Shown here in pieces: positions 52,965-63,405 of a stretch of 64,000 bases of DNA. Source of the stretch: Alentia gelatinosa. Taxonomy: Eukaryota; Annelida; Polychaeta; Phyllodocida; Polynoidae. The first letter of the stretch is position 1. Each line of letters starts with the position of its first letter. A program made the translations under genes and the position numbers. A model generated the notes under the pieces. That model worked only from the letters and a program-made list of their open reading frames with translations, searched no databases and was not told the origin of the DNA. The stretch covers positions 29,887,716 through 29,951,715 of the forward strand of contig OX465587.1 of assembly GCA_950022655.1 (NCBI GenBank), written 5' to 3'.

Positions 52965-53645
52965 TAAGGCCCGTTTCCATCGGCCGACAAAAGCGGCAGA
53001 GATTTTTTTTAGTTTTCTGTAAAGATTGTTTCCATTGGCCGTCGAAAACTGTAGAGATTTTTTTAGTTCTCCCAAAAGCCTGTTTTCATTGGCCGACGAA
53101 AACGGCAGAGATTTTCTTAGTTTTGCTTAATGCCCATTTCCATCGGCCGATGAAAACTGTGGAGATTTTTTTAGTTCTCCTAAAAGCCTGTTTCCATTGG
53201 CCGATGAAAATAGTGCTGATTTATTTAGTTCTCCCAAAAGCCTGTTTCCATTAGCTGACGAAAATGGCGGAGATTTATTTTGTTTTCCGAACAGCCTGTT
53301 TTCAATGGCTGACAAAAAGGGCAGAGATTTTTTAAAGTTTTCCATTAAGCCTGTTTCCAATTGCCGACAAAAGCAGTGGAGATTTTTTTAGTTTACCTTA
53401 AACCTGTTTCCAACGAAAATGGCAGAGATCTTTTAGGTATACCTTAAAGCCTGTTTCCATTGGCCGACGATAACGGCGGAGAGTTTTTGAGTTCTCCTAA
53501 AAGCCTATTTCTGTCAGCTGACAAAAAAGGGTGGAGATTTTCTTAGTTTTTCTCAAAGGTTAGTTCTCCTAAAAGCCCGTTTCCATTGGCTGACGAAAAC
53601 GGCAGCGACTTTCCATTGACTGATATTGCGTCAGCAGTGCTAAAG
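52965..53645. repeat. ~54-bp minisatellite from TTTCCATTGG element ends
   Basis: About twelve units contain GCCTGTTTCCATTGGCCGA, GAAAACGGCAGAGATTTTTT and AGTTCTCCTAAA. Confidence 0.9.
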
Positions 53646-54697
53646 GACAGTTGACCAGGTCTGTATTTCTTTAGTTTACACTTACCGATTTTTTTCATCC
53701 GGAACGCATAATAATCGATTAGCAGTTCCAGATACTGTTATCTGAAGTCTAATTGAACAAATTAGACGTTAAAATACCCAAACAAACAATCTAGAATCTC
53801 CTGGTCTGAATTATAGGGTTCCATTTTGCTGAGACTAGTTTTTTTTTCCCTTGCAATTGTCAGCGACAATCACCTCTACCAAGGAACGGAATCCCATGAG
53901 ATTTTGACTTTGAACAGGTTTGAAATTTAGCAGATCATTATGGTGAGGCAAATGTACTTCACACGTTCTCCCCCAGTCCATGAGTCCCAGTGGTCCCAAA
54001 TTACACCTATTCACACGGGGAAGTACCCTGAGTCAGCGACCTTGTACCCCTGTGTACCCTGTGTAAGGGTGTCGGGGATGTAGGGGTGAGACTATGTACC
54101 TGGTAAGTCTTCCCATGTGAATTGAATCCGCCATGTTACATTGATACTGTAGAACACCCCAATCTGTGAAACTTTGTACCCAATGGGAAATAGTCGGCGA
54201 CTGGTGAAAAGGTGTGAAGTACACCAGTCTCAGGTCCATTTGTCCCTACGTGTGAATCCCACTTAAAGTCGGCAGATGTAAACGGGCCTTTTGAATCGCA
54301 CCGATTACTGACATTTCTTCCGTATCGGTTGAAACCAGTGAAGCTCACCGATAGCGCGCTCCGTATTGATTGGCAGTCCAGCTTTAAAGACATGACCAAC
54401 TTTTTTTTTGAATTTTCCATGAAGATAGGCTCACACAATGACACTATTCCGTTTAGGATCCCGCTCATAGTCCCCTGTCTTTATCATTAAATTCTTTTGT
54501 ACTGCATAATGGTAGGAAAAATGTTATCTGAAGCTTCTCTTGATTAGGGAATGATCGTGGGTTGAATGAACGATTGATGGTCTTTCATTATTGTTGTTGT
54601 AACTTGGTGAAATTACGATGTGAAATCCTCATTTTGATCTAGTTTTCCGCCTGAAAGTTTTATGGTCTTTATACATTTATATGTGGTGTATTTATAT
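53646..54697. other. Unassigned sequence
   Basis: Unique sequence. GTGTACCCTGTGTA-type short repeats lie near 54040-54070. No supported gene. Confidence 0.4.
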
Positions 54698-55006
54698 AGA
54701 ACTGCATCGAGAATCGTATAACTCGTTTGGCTGTGCCATAATCTTCACTCAGCTTCGCCTCGATGACGATCGAGTCCCAGCCAAACTCGTGGAGTATTGT
54801 CTATTTCACGATTCAAGTGGGGTTCTGGATTTATCTTACCCCTTTCTATGACATTAAATATCATCACCACTTCAGAATAATCAGAATATACTTAGCAAAT
54901 TCACTACGCCACGGCCGTGGCGTAGTATTGTCACTTTACTGGGGTGATCGTTGAGTATATTTTTCAAATGTTATTCCTATGGCTAAACTTGTACCAGGGG
55001 TGAGAT
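54698..55006 (-). mobile_element. Ladder foldback element, subfamily a
   Basis: Begins TATATAGAACTGCATCGAG; centre CTCAGCTTCGCCTCGATGA. The tail holds the palindrome ACGCCACGGCCGTGGCGT and ends GGGGTGAGATAA. The left inner arm has lost about 25 bases. Confidence 0.8.
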
Positions 55007-55194
55007 AACTAGCCATCTCCAATGACAAATGAATATATATTTCTTTTATTCACCATAAACGGTTCTTATTACAGAAGTAAGCTCTTCTGCAGTATACAGG
55101 CGGTACCATGCCATTCATTATGACATTTATTTCCGCGGATCGATTATGTCACTCTTTTGGGGTAAAAATAGACAACGATTTTCTTTCCCACATT

Positions 55195-55433
55195 AAGAAA
55201 GAAACTGATGAGTGTTTGGTCTGTCCTCGTTCGCCAGCTAGTTTGGAGTGCGTAGTAATATGAACGAGTGAGAATGGGGACTCCGACCAAGCTCGAAAAT
55301 GTTTCTGATTTTATCTTAGCCAGGAAATATCTATCTGTTTATCACCCGTTTATAATAAGTTACCGTACTCGCAAGCCCGTTGAAAACGAATTCCTAATGT
55401 TAAGCATATGGACGTTTATTCCAGGCTAAGATG
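55195..55433 (-). mobile_element. Ladder foldback element, subfamily i
   Basis: Tail repeat TTATCTTAGCCAGG (55311-55324) pairs with CCAGGCTAAGAT (55421-55432, one mismatch). The palindrome with arms TTTGGTCTGTCC / GGACTCCGACCAAG is worn. This subfamily has its own tail repeat, and both sides changed together. Confidence 0.7.
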
Positions 55434-55547
55434 ATACATAATATGGCGCCATCGACCTTCTGTGGCACTGACGAAACATCCCTGTGTTGAATTAATCAGT
55501 TGTGGAATAAACTTGAGTGTCAGAAATGGGTTAACAACTACCTTAAG

Positions 55548-55852
55548 GCCTGGCGTCCACCTACTACGATATTGCTCCGATATTGTCTACGATGCACCTC
55601 CCGTTAAAAAAAACAAAATTGCGTCATAAGGTCACCTAATATCGGGGCAGTTGACCAAGTTTCTGCTATTAGACACCGAAAATGTCACCGTCTGCGATTA
55701 GATACCGATAACAATCCCTTACAATGCATGGTGGATTGGCACGTCTAGACATATGTCTATGATTGTGTACCTTCCCGATATGTCTCCGATAATTGCTCTT
55801 TGTATCGGTGCCATATCGGTAGGTCTAAATTTCTGATGTAGTAGGTGGACTT
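55548..55852 (+). mobile_element. GGCGTCCACC TIR element
   Basis: TTAA-GGCCTGGCGTCCACCTACTA to GTAGTAGGTGGAC-TTAAG, with an internal 40-base duplication around AGACACCGA. Confidence 0.8.
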
Positions 55853-56295
55853 AAGGGTGGCGTCCACCAAACCAACAAGGTTACGACAGGTGCAGACAAG
55901 GAAGTTGCAATCGGCGCTTGTCGCATCCTTGTCGTAAGAAGGGGGCTTTACAACAGGGTTGTCGGAGGTTGTCGGGAAGTGCACGCTCCACCAAAGTTTA
56001 CTATCGTAGACCTCTGGGACACGCTCCCGACACGTCATGACACTCCACGACAAAGCTCCAGTCATAGGAAAAATTGAACTTGTTCGATATTGTCATAACC
56101 TTGTCGGAAGGCTCCCGACAAGCTCCAAATCGTGGCCTTGTCGTGGTTGGTGGACCCCAGTTTTACGACAAGGCGTGGCCTTGTCGTAGAACTGGGGTCC
56201 ACCAACCACGACAAAGCCTCCAGTCGTAGGCCAGTCGTGGACTTTGTCAGAAAGCCATTGTCGTAGCCTTGTAGTGGTTGTAGTGGCCTTAAGTC
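55853..56295. mobile_element. TIR element of the GTCGTGG type
   Basis: GGCGTCCACCAAACCAAC start. Inside, GGCCTTGTCGTGGTTGGTGG faces its complement (about 56130-56215). The ends share GGCGTCCACC with the family above. Confidence 0.65.
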
Positions 56296-56377
56296 AAAGG
56301 AACTAGCTTTGATTGATGAATGTCAGTATTTTAAAATCGCCAACTGCCACCACGTTGTATTGTAGGATATGTATACA

Positions 56378-56545
56378 TCTATCTCACCCCTGGTATTTGT
56401 TCCCATAGACTTAACATTTGGAACTCGTACAAACGCCCAGGGAGTAATACCCAATGGGGGACCATGTCACAAAGGTTAGCCCATTAGGGTGAGCTAAATT
56501 CAGAAACCTATTAAAGTTTACGGTCAGAGCTCGTGAGTACTGGGA
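56378..56545 (+). mobile_element. Ladder foldback element, subfamily e, palindrome lost
   Basis: Tail TATCTCACCCCTGGTATTTG, CATAGACTTAACATTTGG and CAGAAACCTATTAAAGTTTA, then abrupt loss of the arms after GTCAGAGCTCGTGAG. Confidence 0.7.
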
Positions 56546-56804
56546 TCGTGGGAATCAATACTGAACGTCAGCTTGTTTTTTTATGCGAGTTTCGTTGTCT
56601 ATCGCCTATAGGTTTATATTGTAGCGACCTAACTTGCCGAAACACACATATTAATACACAATATTCTAGGAGGAGTTGACGTGTTGTATCATCCGAGCAG
56701 ATGCGAGGATATTGCGCAGAGGCAACTCCGAGGAGAATACGCCCGCTTTTATCTGATACTAGCGACTTCGTCGAGTCCGAAAAAATATAGAAAAGTAAAA
56801 TAAC

Positions 56805-56886
56805 AGACTGCCGATAGCGGGGTTCGAACTCCCAACATTCGCACTCATAGCCGAAGACTCTGCTGGCTGCTCCACAAAGATAGATG
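56805..56886 (-). ncRNA. tRNA-derived Pol III head, probable SINE fragment
   Basis: On the minus strand the sequence reads GTGGAGCAGCCAGCAGAG (A-box-like) and, about 40 bases later, GGGAGTTCGAACCCCGC (B-box-like). Stems do not pair well: about three of five T-stem pairs, and no acceptor partner for the 3' strand. A working tRNA is therefore unlikely. It fits the head of a tRNA-derived SINE. Confidence 0.6.
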
Positions 56887-57029
56887 CTGTTGAAGAGTCA
56901 AATACTTAGTCTATTGGTGGGTGAGGGAATCAGTGGAGTTTCGAAAGGGGTACCAGCGAAATCTTGCGATCCTCATTGGTTTCTCACGAGAAAAGTAGAT
57001 GAGAAAACTACAATATTAAACTTTGATTT

Positions 57030-57245
57030 TTGAATGGCTTGAAATGAATCATAAGAGAAGAAGGTTGTCTGGGTATAGTCCTACAAAAAAGAAGAAAAGG
57101 TTCGAGGTTTTCACTGCACGAGAATCTCACTCTCGTGGCTCTTAACTCTCAACTCCTAGGTCTGGTTCACTATGTCTCTATGTATGGGAGCAACTTCAAG
57201 CGGATTCGATGGAATTCTACCGTTTTAGATATAGTAGGTAATCAG
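57030..57245 (-). repeat. Dispersed repeat Y
   Basis: Inverse copy of 32725-32985, with ACGAGAATCTCACTCTCGTG and CACTATGTCTCTATGT. Confidence 0.7.
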
Positions 57246-57296
57246 TCTATATTGTATCTATTATCTGCCTTTTCCTGACAAGTGGATTGGGATAGA

Positions 57297-57420
57297 GTAA
57301 GGGATAGGGTAGGGTTAGGGTTAAGGTTAGGGTTAGGGTAGAGTTAGGGTAGGGTTAGGGTAGGGTTAGGGTAGGGTTAGGGATACGGTTAGGGTAGGGT
57401 TAGGTTCGGACAGGGTTAGG
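57297..57420 (+). repeat. Interstitial telomere-like array
   Basis: Mixed TTAGGG and GGTAGGGTTA units for about 120 bases. Short related stretches resume at 57536-57556 and 57992-58050, on the other sides of TIR element insertions. Confidence 0.85.
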
Positions 57421-57425
57421 GTAGA

Positions 57426-57992
57426 GGGGGGCGTCCATCAACCATGACAAGGCTACGACAATGGCTTTCCGACAAGGTCCACTACTGGTCTACAATTGGA
57501 GACCTTGTCGTAGCCTTGTCGTGGTTGGTGGACGCCATAAGGGTAGGCTTAGGGTTAGAGGGGGCGTCCACCAAACACGACAAGGCTGCGACAACGGCTT
57601 TCCGACAGGGTCCACGACAGCTCTACGATTGGAAGCCTTGTCGTAGCCTTGTCGTGGTTGGTGGACCACAGTTCCCGACAAGAGGCTACGACAAGGCCAC
57701 GACAGGCTATGACATGAAGCTTGTCGGGGGCCTGTCGGGGGCCTTCCGACAAGGTTACGACAAAATCGAACATGTTCGATTTTGGAGCCGTGTCGTGGCG
57801 TGTTGTGGCGTGTCGGGAGGTTGTCGCAGAGGTCTATGATAGAATATTTAGGTGTAGCGTGCACTTCCCAACAGGCTGCGACAAGGGGTCACGACAGCCC
57901 CCCTTCTCACGACAAGGCTGCAACAAGGCTGCGATTGGAACTTTCTTGTCGGCGCGTGTTGCAGCCCTGTCGTGGTTGGTGGATGCACCCCC
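57426..57992. mobile_element. GTCGTGG-type TIR elements inside telomere-like array
   Basis: A compact palindromic copy (57426-57538; GGCGTCCATCAACCATGACA / GTCGTGGTTGGTGGACGCC) is followed after about 18 bases of TTAGGG-like sequence by a second, longer copy from 57556 to about 57992. Internal GTCGTAGCCTTGTCG repeats produce overlapping spurious frames. Confidence 0.75.
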
Positions 57993-58049
57993 TTATGGTT
58001 AGGGATAGGTAGGCGTGGTAACGATAGGGTAGGGCTAGGGTTAAGGGCA

Positions 58050-58200
58050 AGCCATGTGGCTGGCTGGGACCGGGGGTGGACGGCCGGCACCGCGGGCGGT
58101 ATTGAATTCACAAATTTCGCGGACCGAAACTGTCGCGATAGCGAACTCACCACCGGACCGAAACGGTGGCGGTATCGAATTCACTAGTATTGTCATCCCA
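58050..58200. repeat. GC-rich doubled unit
   Basis: GCGGTATTGAATTCACAAAT and GCGGTATCGAATTCACTAGT, each near a GGACCGAAAC block, about 75 bases apart. Confidence 0.55.
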
Positions 58201-58324
58201 TACCCCTCCTCCTGAGAAAAAAGGTTGTAATCAGACTGGCATTGTAAGAGAATTAAAACAGAGGTAGAACATGTCCATAGGCACATAGCCTGACGACCCA
58301 AGACCCTACTTCTGGTGGTGCACG

Positions 58325-58862
58325 TTGGGCTGAGTTTACATGAGACGGCTAAAACGTGACGACTGTAGATCATCTTACCCAGCGTTTACACTAGATGACT
58401 AAATCGTGACGACTGTAGATCATCTTACCCAGAGTTTACACTAGAAGACTAAAATGTGACGATTGTAGATCATCTTACACAGCATTTACACTAGATGACT
58501 AGAAAGTGACGACTATAGATCATCTTACACAGCGTTTACACTAGATGACTAAAACGGGACGACTATAGATCATCTTACGCATCATTTACACTAGACGACT
58601 AAAACGGGACGACTGTAGATCATCTTATGCAGCGTTTACACTAGGCGACTAAAAAGTGACGACTGTAGATCATCTTACGCAGCGTTTACACTAGATGACT
58701 AAAACGTGACGATTGTAGATCATCTTACGCAGCGTTTACACTAGATGACTAAAACATACCGATTGTAGATCATCTTACGCAGCGTTTACACTAGACGACT
58801 AAAACGTGACGATTGTAGATCATCTTACGCAGCGTTCTCACTAGACGACTAAAAACGTCCTA
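58325..58862. repeat. 50-bp minisatellite
   Basis: About eleven units of AGCGTTTACACTAGATGACT, AAAACGTGACGACTGTAGAT and CATCTTACGC. Another amplified GCGTTTACAC end with a different interior from the 64-bp array. Confidence 0.9.
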
Positions 58863-59530
58863 CCCAACAAAACAACTAATATTTATGATTGTCTTACTTA
58901 TCGTCTTGTAAGACTGTTCACCGTAAAGGCTCCTTAGGTAAAGATCATTTTAGGTAACGAGAATGCAACAAAGACCACGATAAGATTATTTTTTCTATTG
59001 TACTTTCTTTAGAAAAAATACCTCCCTGTCCTCCTGGCTGCGGGTGAGAGGTGTGAACTGGGAGCGGAGAGAACTGGCAGACTTCCTGCACCTCTCACAA
59101 CAATGTCCTGAAACTAGGTCACCAACGCCTTGTGCACTCCTCAGTCAACCGACACCATGACGTCACGGCCAGGCCACAATTCCTTCTATTTCTCTTTTTT
59201 CTCTTCCTTTTTGTTTGGAAAAGGTCTATTTACAGGGAAAAGCCAGTCACGTACTAGCCAGTGTTTTGCAAGGTGTGATCTACAAGTTATGTAGGCATTG
59301 ACGTGGGGGTGGGGATGAAATATTTGGAAATCTTGCATACATTCCTTTTCTTATATTAGCGCATTTCCATTGGGCGAGGAAAACGGCGTAGATTTTTTTC
59401 AGTTCCTCTTAAAGTCTATCCCCATGGATTGATTTGGGTCTGGATTTTTTTCTGTCTTTGAATATCATGACTATTTTTCTCTCTAAATTTTTGTTTTAGC
59501 AGCCTTTATTTCCATTATTAATACTTAGGA
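58863..59530. other. Unassigned sequence
   Basis: Contains ATGACGTCACGG (full CRE-like site, about 59157) and a T-rich tract. Part near 59360-59430 is a TTTCCATTGG fragment. No exon could be supported. Confidence 0.4.
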
Positions 59531-59728
59531 TTCAACCTATATTGTCGTCAGTATTCCAATGCTTCCAACCATTTATATAATGACATATCTGGTGTACCTT
59601 AACATATAGAGTGCTAGTGGCTTCATAGTAATTCCGTCTAGTCCACCAATTTGGCTTGGCCTTACATTTATTGGTGAGTTTACAGTTTTTGCAACATGAA
59701 GAGTTCGCCCCGACCTTGGGAATCTCTC

Positions 59729-59793
59729 CCTCCCTCCCTCCCTCCCTCCCTCCCTCCCTCCCTCCCTCCCTCCCTCCCTCCTTCCCTCCCTCC
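59729..59793. repeat. CCCT/TCCC microsatellite
   Basis: About fifteen TCCC units, pure purine/pyrimidine. Confidence 0.95.
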
Positions 59794-59814
59794 AGCAATA
59801 AAAAGTGAATTCAA

Positions 59815-59915
59815 AATCACCATGCACCAGAAAAATGGCGGGCATTTCCCATGATGCAACAGAAAAATGGCGGGCGTTACCCAAGATGCACCAGAAAAAT
59901 GGCGGGCGTTACCTG
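59815..59915. repeat. Three ~32-bp units with AAAATGGCGGGC
   Basis: Units of ATGCACCAGAAAAATGGCGG followed by GCGTTACCC. Each carries a YY1-like AAAATGGCGG core. Confidence 0.75.
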
Positions 59916-60547
59916 GCCTTATAAATTTGTCAGTTTACACATAGGCCAGGCTTCCAGGTTACTACCCCCCAAGGGTCACATTCTGAACTTGCACCGATTG
60001 CTCCTAAATTGGACAAAAGCACCGCAATCTGTGTCACTTGGTCCTCTTTGTCTGCCATCATCTGAATAAATAACTAGTAATCAGAAGTTGCTGACAAATG
60101 TCCTCATAAATCAAGTGCATGTGAGGACTGTGACAGACGGATAATGTATATTTTGTTTTCTTCATGGCGCTGGAGTTGGTTTTTTGGTCTCAGAGGTGTC
60201 AAGTGACAGAAACGACAACGGAGTCTAGAGGCACCAGAAACTCGCCCAGTGTGACCTCATTCCGGGACAACTCGTCTGAGTTCCGCAGAAGGTGTGAGGT
60301 TCAAAGGTCATATCCGCCCTGTGGAGCGATAACCAGGCACTTATAACAATGAATTACGGGCCTAGTGTTCATAAAGACAATAAAGAACATATATCTATAT
60401 GAACCATCATTGGTCTTGATTTAACACTAGCATTCCTTGAAGAAGAACAATGGCAAGAACAAAAGAGATAGAAGGGACTGTATCCACAATAGAGGCTCGT
60501 ATATTAAAATGACAGTTTAAGTTCCATTAATTCATGTTCATTTCTGT
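59916..60547. other. Unassigned sequence
   Basis: An open frame at 60164-60346 starts with ATGGCGCTGGAG but shows no domain or splice support. Otherwise unique. Confidence 0.4.
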
Positions 60548-60808
60548 TATCCTTCCCCTCATATAAATCTCCATAGATTTAACATGGTGTGACTCTATGC
60601 TATGGTTATGGCGTAAAATATTTAAATGCCACAGGAGACATATGAAGTTAAAACATGTAACAGGGTAGGATAAAATCTAAACATCACTCAATTTCATAGA
60701 ATTGTTTACATGCCATTCGTTGTCTTCTGCTACAGATATCTCTCAGCTCCGCTTCGTGATATCATGGCATATATAAACAATCATATGAAATTTCGTGATG
60801 TTTCATGA
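60548..60808 (+). mobile_element. Ladder foldback element, subfamily h
   Basis: Outer TTATCCTTCCCC, inner GGGTAGGATAAAATC. Palindrome arms ATCACTCAATTTCATA and TATGAAATTTCGTGAT keep the CTC/TCG polarity. Centre CTCTCAGCTCCGCTTCGTG. Confidence 0.75.
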
Positions 60809-61244
60809 TAATCTTTTTTTTATTCAGACATGTTGAATTACGACAATAAAAGTATCTTCTTCCACGCAAGTGCAATATAACGAGTGATATCTAACAAGGA
60901 ACATGTAACAAGGAACAAGATGATATTACTTATAAATGTTACCTTTCCTTTTATATAATTATCATTTATGGTGTAGGCTTATGGTATTCATGAATATTCA
61001 GTTGAGGTTATATTTAGGCCAAAGAGAAATATCTTTAGGTGATTAAAGATGAAATTGTTATGGAGATTGAGTAGCTGAAATACGATATCAATCTTTGATA
61101 GACTTTCATTACCCCATAGGAGATTCTTAAAATATAGAAATCCCAAGGGATTCTTGACTGGGTGCCTTGGATATCAGCCCCTTATCCGGAAAAAATCTCA
61201 CTCAAGCCCATTTATTAAAACTTGGAACTTCTGTGTAAACGTGA
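60809..61244. other. Unassigned sequence
   Basis: AT-rich unique sequence. Confidence 0.4.
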
Positions 61245-61790
61245 AGAGGATGTCTACCTACTACGATATGGCTCCGATATTGTCTACGATGCACCTCCCG
61301 ATAAAAGAATCAAAATCGCGTCGGATGGACACCTAATATTGGGGCAGTTGACTACGTTTCTGCGATTAGACACCAATAAAAACCCCATACAATGCATGGT
61401 GGATTGGCATGTCTAGACATATGTCTACGATTTTGCACCTTCCCGATATGTCTCCGATATTTGCTTTTTGTATCGGTGCCATATCGGTAGGTCTAAATTT
61501 CTATCGTAGTTTGTGGACACCAGACCTAAAGGGGTGTGCCCACCTACTACAAGCGTATCGTAGAGGTTCCCAATTCAAAATTATACCTCGCTGGAAAAAA
61601 AGAAGATGAAATGAAATTGAAGTAATGGATCAGGTTTTCCTGACGTATTCTACAATACCCACCAATGCACCACAATGACCTCGCGATAAAAAAAGATGCA
61701 TTGTTGCTGCATTAAGACATGGGCAATGTACATCATAGTGCATCAGGAGGTCTTCAATACATATCGTAGCAGGTGGATGAAAACCAGCCG
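61245..61790 (+). mobile_element. GGCGTCCACC TIR elements, two adjacent
   Basis: A nearly full copy (61250-61527, ending TTTGTGGACACCAGACC-TAA) is followed at once by a diverged one (GTGCCCACCTACTACAAGCG to ATATCGTAGCAGGTGGATG, 61535-61780). Confidence 0.75.
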
Positions 61791-62296
61791 AGTTAGGCTG
61801 ACGACCCGGCTGTTTTTATTGGTTATGACAATAACCGCGAATAATAATCCTGAAACATGCCTACTGTATCCTTAAAGACCAATAAAAGAAATTTAAAACG
61901 AAGATCCCCTTTAAGGCTACATCTTACAAGGCTCATTATTCAAGGGATGTCCATGATCAAAGATTTAAGCAAACTCTAGCCTAGAAATATAAGAAACAAC
62001 ATCTTATATTCCACAGAAGAAGTCTATCCTACCCCCACCCCCATCTCCTTACATGACAGAAGAACATAGAACCCAAAATATAGGAGGAACAAATTGACGA
62101 CCTCCAAGTATAGCATGATCCTTGACTCTTTATGTTGACAAGATACTCCTTCGTCTGTCGGTGTGTGTGGCGCCCATCTCCATCTCCACGGGAGAGGACA
62201 TGCCACAGTAACTGGGGGACTCCTCACACGTGTACTATGCCCAGTAGGCGGTCTGTTCATCCTCCAGGGGGCGGTAGTAGGCGTCGGGTCATGTCT
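61791..62296. other. Unassigned, partly GC-rich
   Basis: No motif-supported frame. The GC-rich stretch 62150-62290 precedes the direct repeat below. Confidence 0.4.
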
Positions 62297-62385
62297 TTAT
62301 AAACATGGCTCCGTTATGCGTGCACCATGGTCTTGTACTCTGTCAACAAGATCTGCAATTTTTTTTTGTTCTGTAGAATTCGTTC
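62297..62385 (+). repeat. 85-bp direct repeat, left copy
   Basis: TATAAACATGGCTCCGTTAT, GCCATGGTCTTGTAC-type and AAGATCTGCAAT blocks recur at 63108-63190. The two copies bracket the TIR element and repeat X between them. Confidence 0.75.
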
Positions 62386-62409
62386 CATAGGATTTTCTTT
62401 TTATCACTT

Positions 62410-62697
62410 AGGCCTGGCGTTCACCTACTATAATATGGCCGATATGGTCTACGATGCACCTCCCGATACAAAATCGAAATCGTGTCGGAAGGTCACCTAA
62501 TATCGGGGCAGTTGACCACGTTTCTGCAATCAGACACCGATAAAACCCCATTCAATGCGTGGTGGATTGGCATGTCTAGACATTTGTCTACAATTTCTCC
62601 TTTGCACCTTCCTGATATGTCTCCGATATTTGCTTTTTGTATCAGTGCCATGTCGGTAGGTCGAAATTTCTATCGTAGTAGGTGGACGCCAGGCCTT
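62410..62697 (+). mobile_element. GGCGTCCACC TIR element with TTA duplication
   Basis: TTA-GGCCTGGCGTTCACCTACTA to GTAGGTGGACGCCAGGCC-TTA. This is the clearest 3-bp TWA target duplication in the window. Confidence 0.85.
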
Positions 62698-62734
62698 AAT
62701 AAGGATGCCTCTCACATCAGTGAATTTTGCAGAA

Positions 62735-63107
62735 AACTGTGAGGGGACAGAGCCATTGTTAGTTCATGAAGCAGTCACTAGGTGGTCGGGGGACAATACC
62801 TGTATTCTGGCTCTTTGTTCTTACGAAATTCAGCTGCCTTTCGATGTTTTACCAAGGTTCCTTTGAATCTCTACACCGATCCCAGAGCAGGAAGATATAA
62901 TGCTAAAATCCAGGACATGATGTTTTTCACTTGGAACACTTTATTTACATATGTGAGCAAGGCAAGAAAAGTGACATTTCCCAATTATCACTCACTTCTT
63001 TTCCATCTTCTTTAGTGAAGAACACCTACTTTTTCACCTCCTTTAGTGAAGAACACCTACTCAGGGGACGTCATGGCGGCGCAAATGGATCATAGGCTAT
63101 ATGCTGT
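62735..63107 (+). repeat. Dispersed repeat X
   Basis: Inverted partner of 23935-24345. Includes the doubled CTTTAGTGAAGAACACCTAC unit and GTCATGGCGGCGC. Confidence 0.7.
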
Positions 63108-63190
63108 ATAAACATGGCTCCGTTATGCGTGCGCCATGGTCTTGTACCCAGTCAATAAGATCTGCAATGTTTTTTGTTCCGTGCCATGGA
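63108..63190 (+). repeat. 85-bp direct repeat, right copy
   Basis: Matches 62297-62385 apart from a few substitutions and a shorter T run. Confidence 0.75.
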
Positions 63191-63263
63191 ATTTCTTTTA
63201 TTATTTTGCAAAGAGGCCTCTCACATAAGCCAGTATTTCAGACAGCTGTACGACAACAATGTA

Positions 63264-63405
63264 CAGTAGAACCCCGCCTAAGCGGGCACCCCACATTAAC
63301 GGACACCCCGCGTTAACGGACACCTTTACTCGGAACGGTTTCCTCTATAAGGTTTGGCCACTTTGGCCCGGAACGGAAGGTGTCCACTTACGCGGGGTTC
63401 TACTG
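63264..63405 (+). mobile_element. Mariner/pogo-like MITE, complete
   Basis: CAGTAGAACCCCGCCTAAG and CTTACGCGGGGTTCTACTG are terminal inverted repeats flanked by TA on both sides, typical of Tc1/mariner-pogo non-autonomous elements. 142 bp, no coding capacity. Confidence 0.85.

Noticed and set aside
52965..53645. Regularly spaced repeats resembling a CRISPR array
   Set aside because: The whole ~54-bp unit repeats without unique spacers, and the context is eukaryotic.
56805..56886. Functional tRNA gene
   Set aside because: The acceptor stem has no partner and the T-stem has about two mismatches of five.
57444..57864. Overlapping frames of up to 131 codons
   Set aside because: Generated by the GTCGTGG palindromic repeats in all frames.
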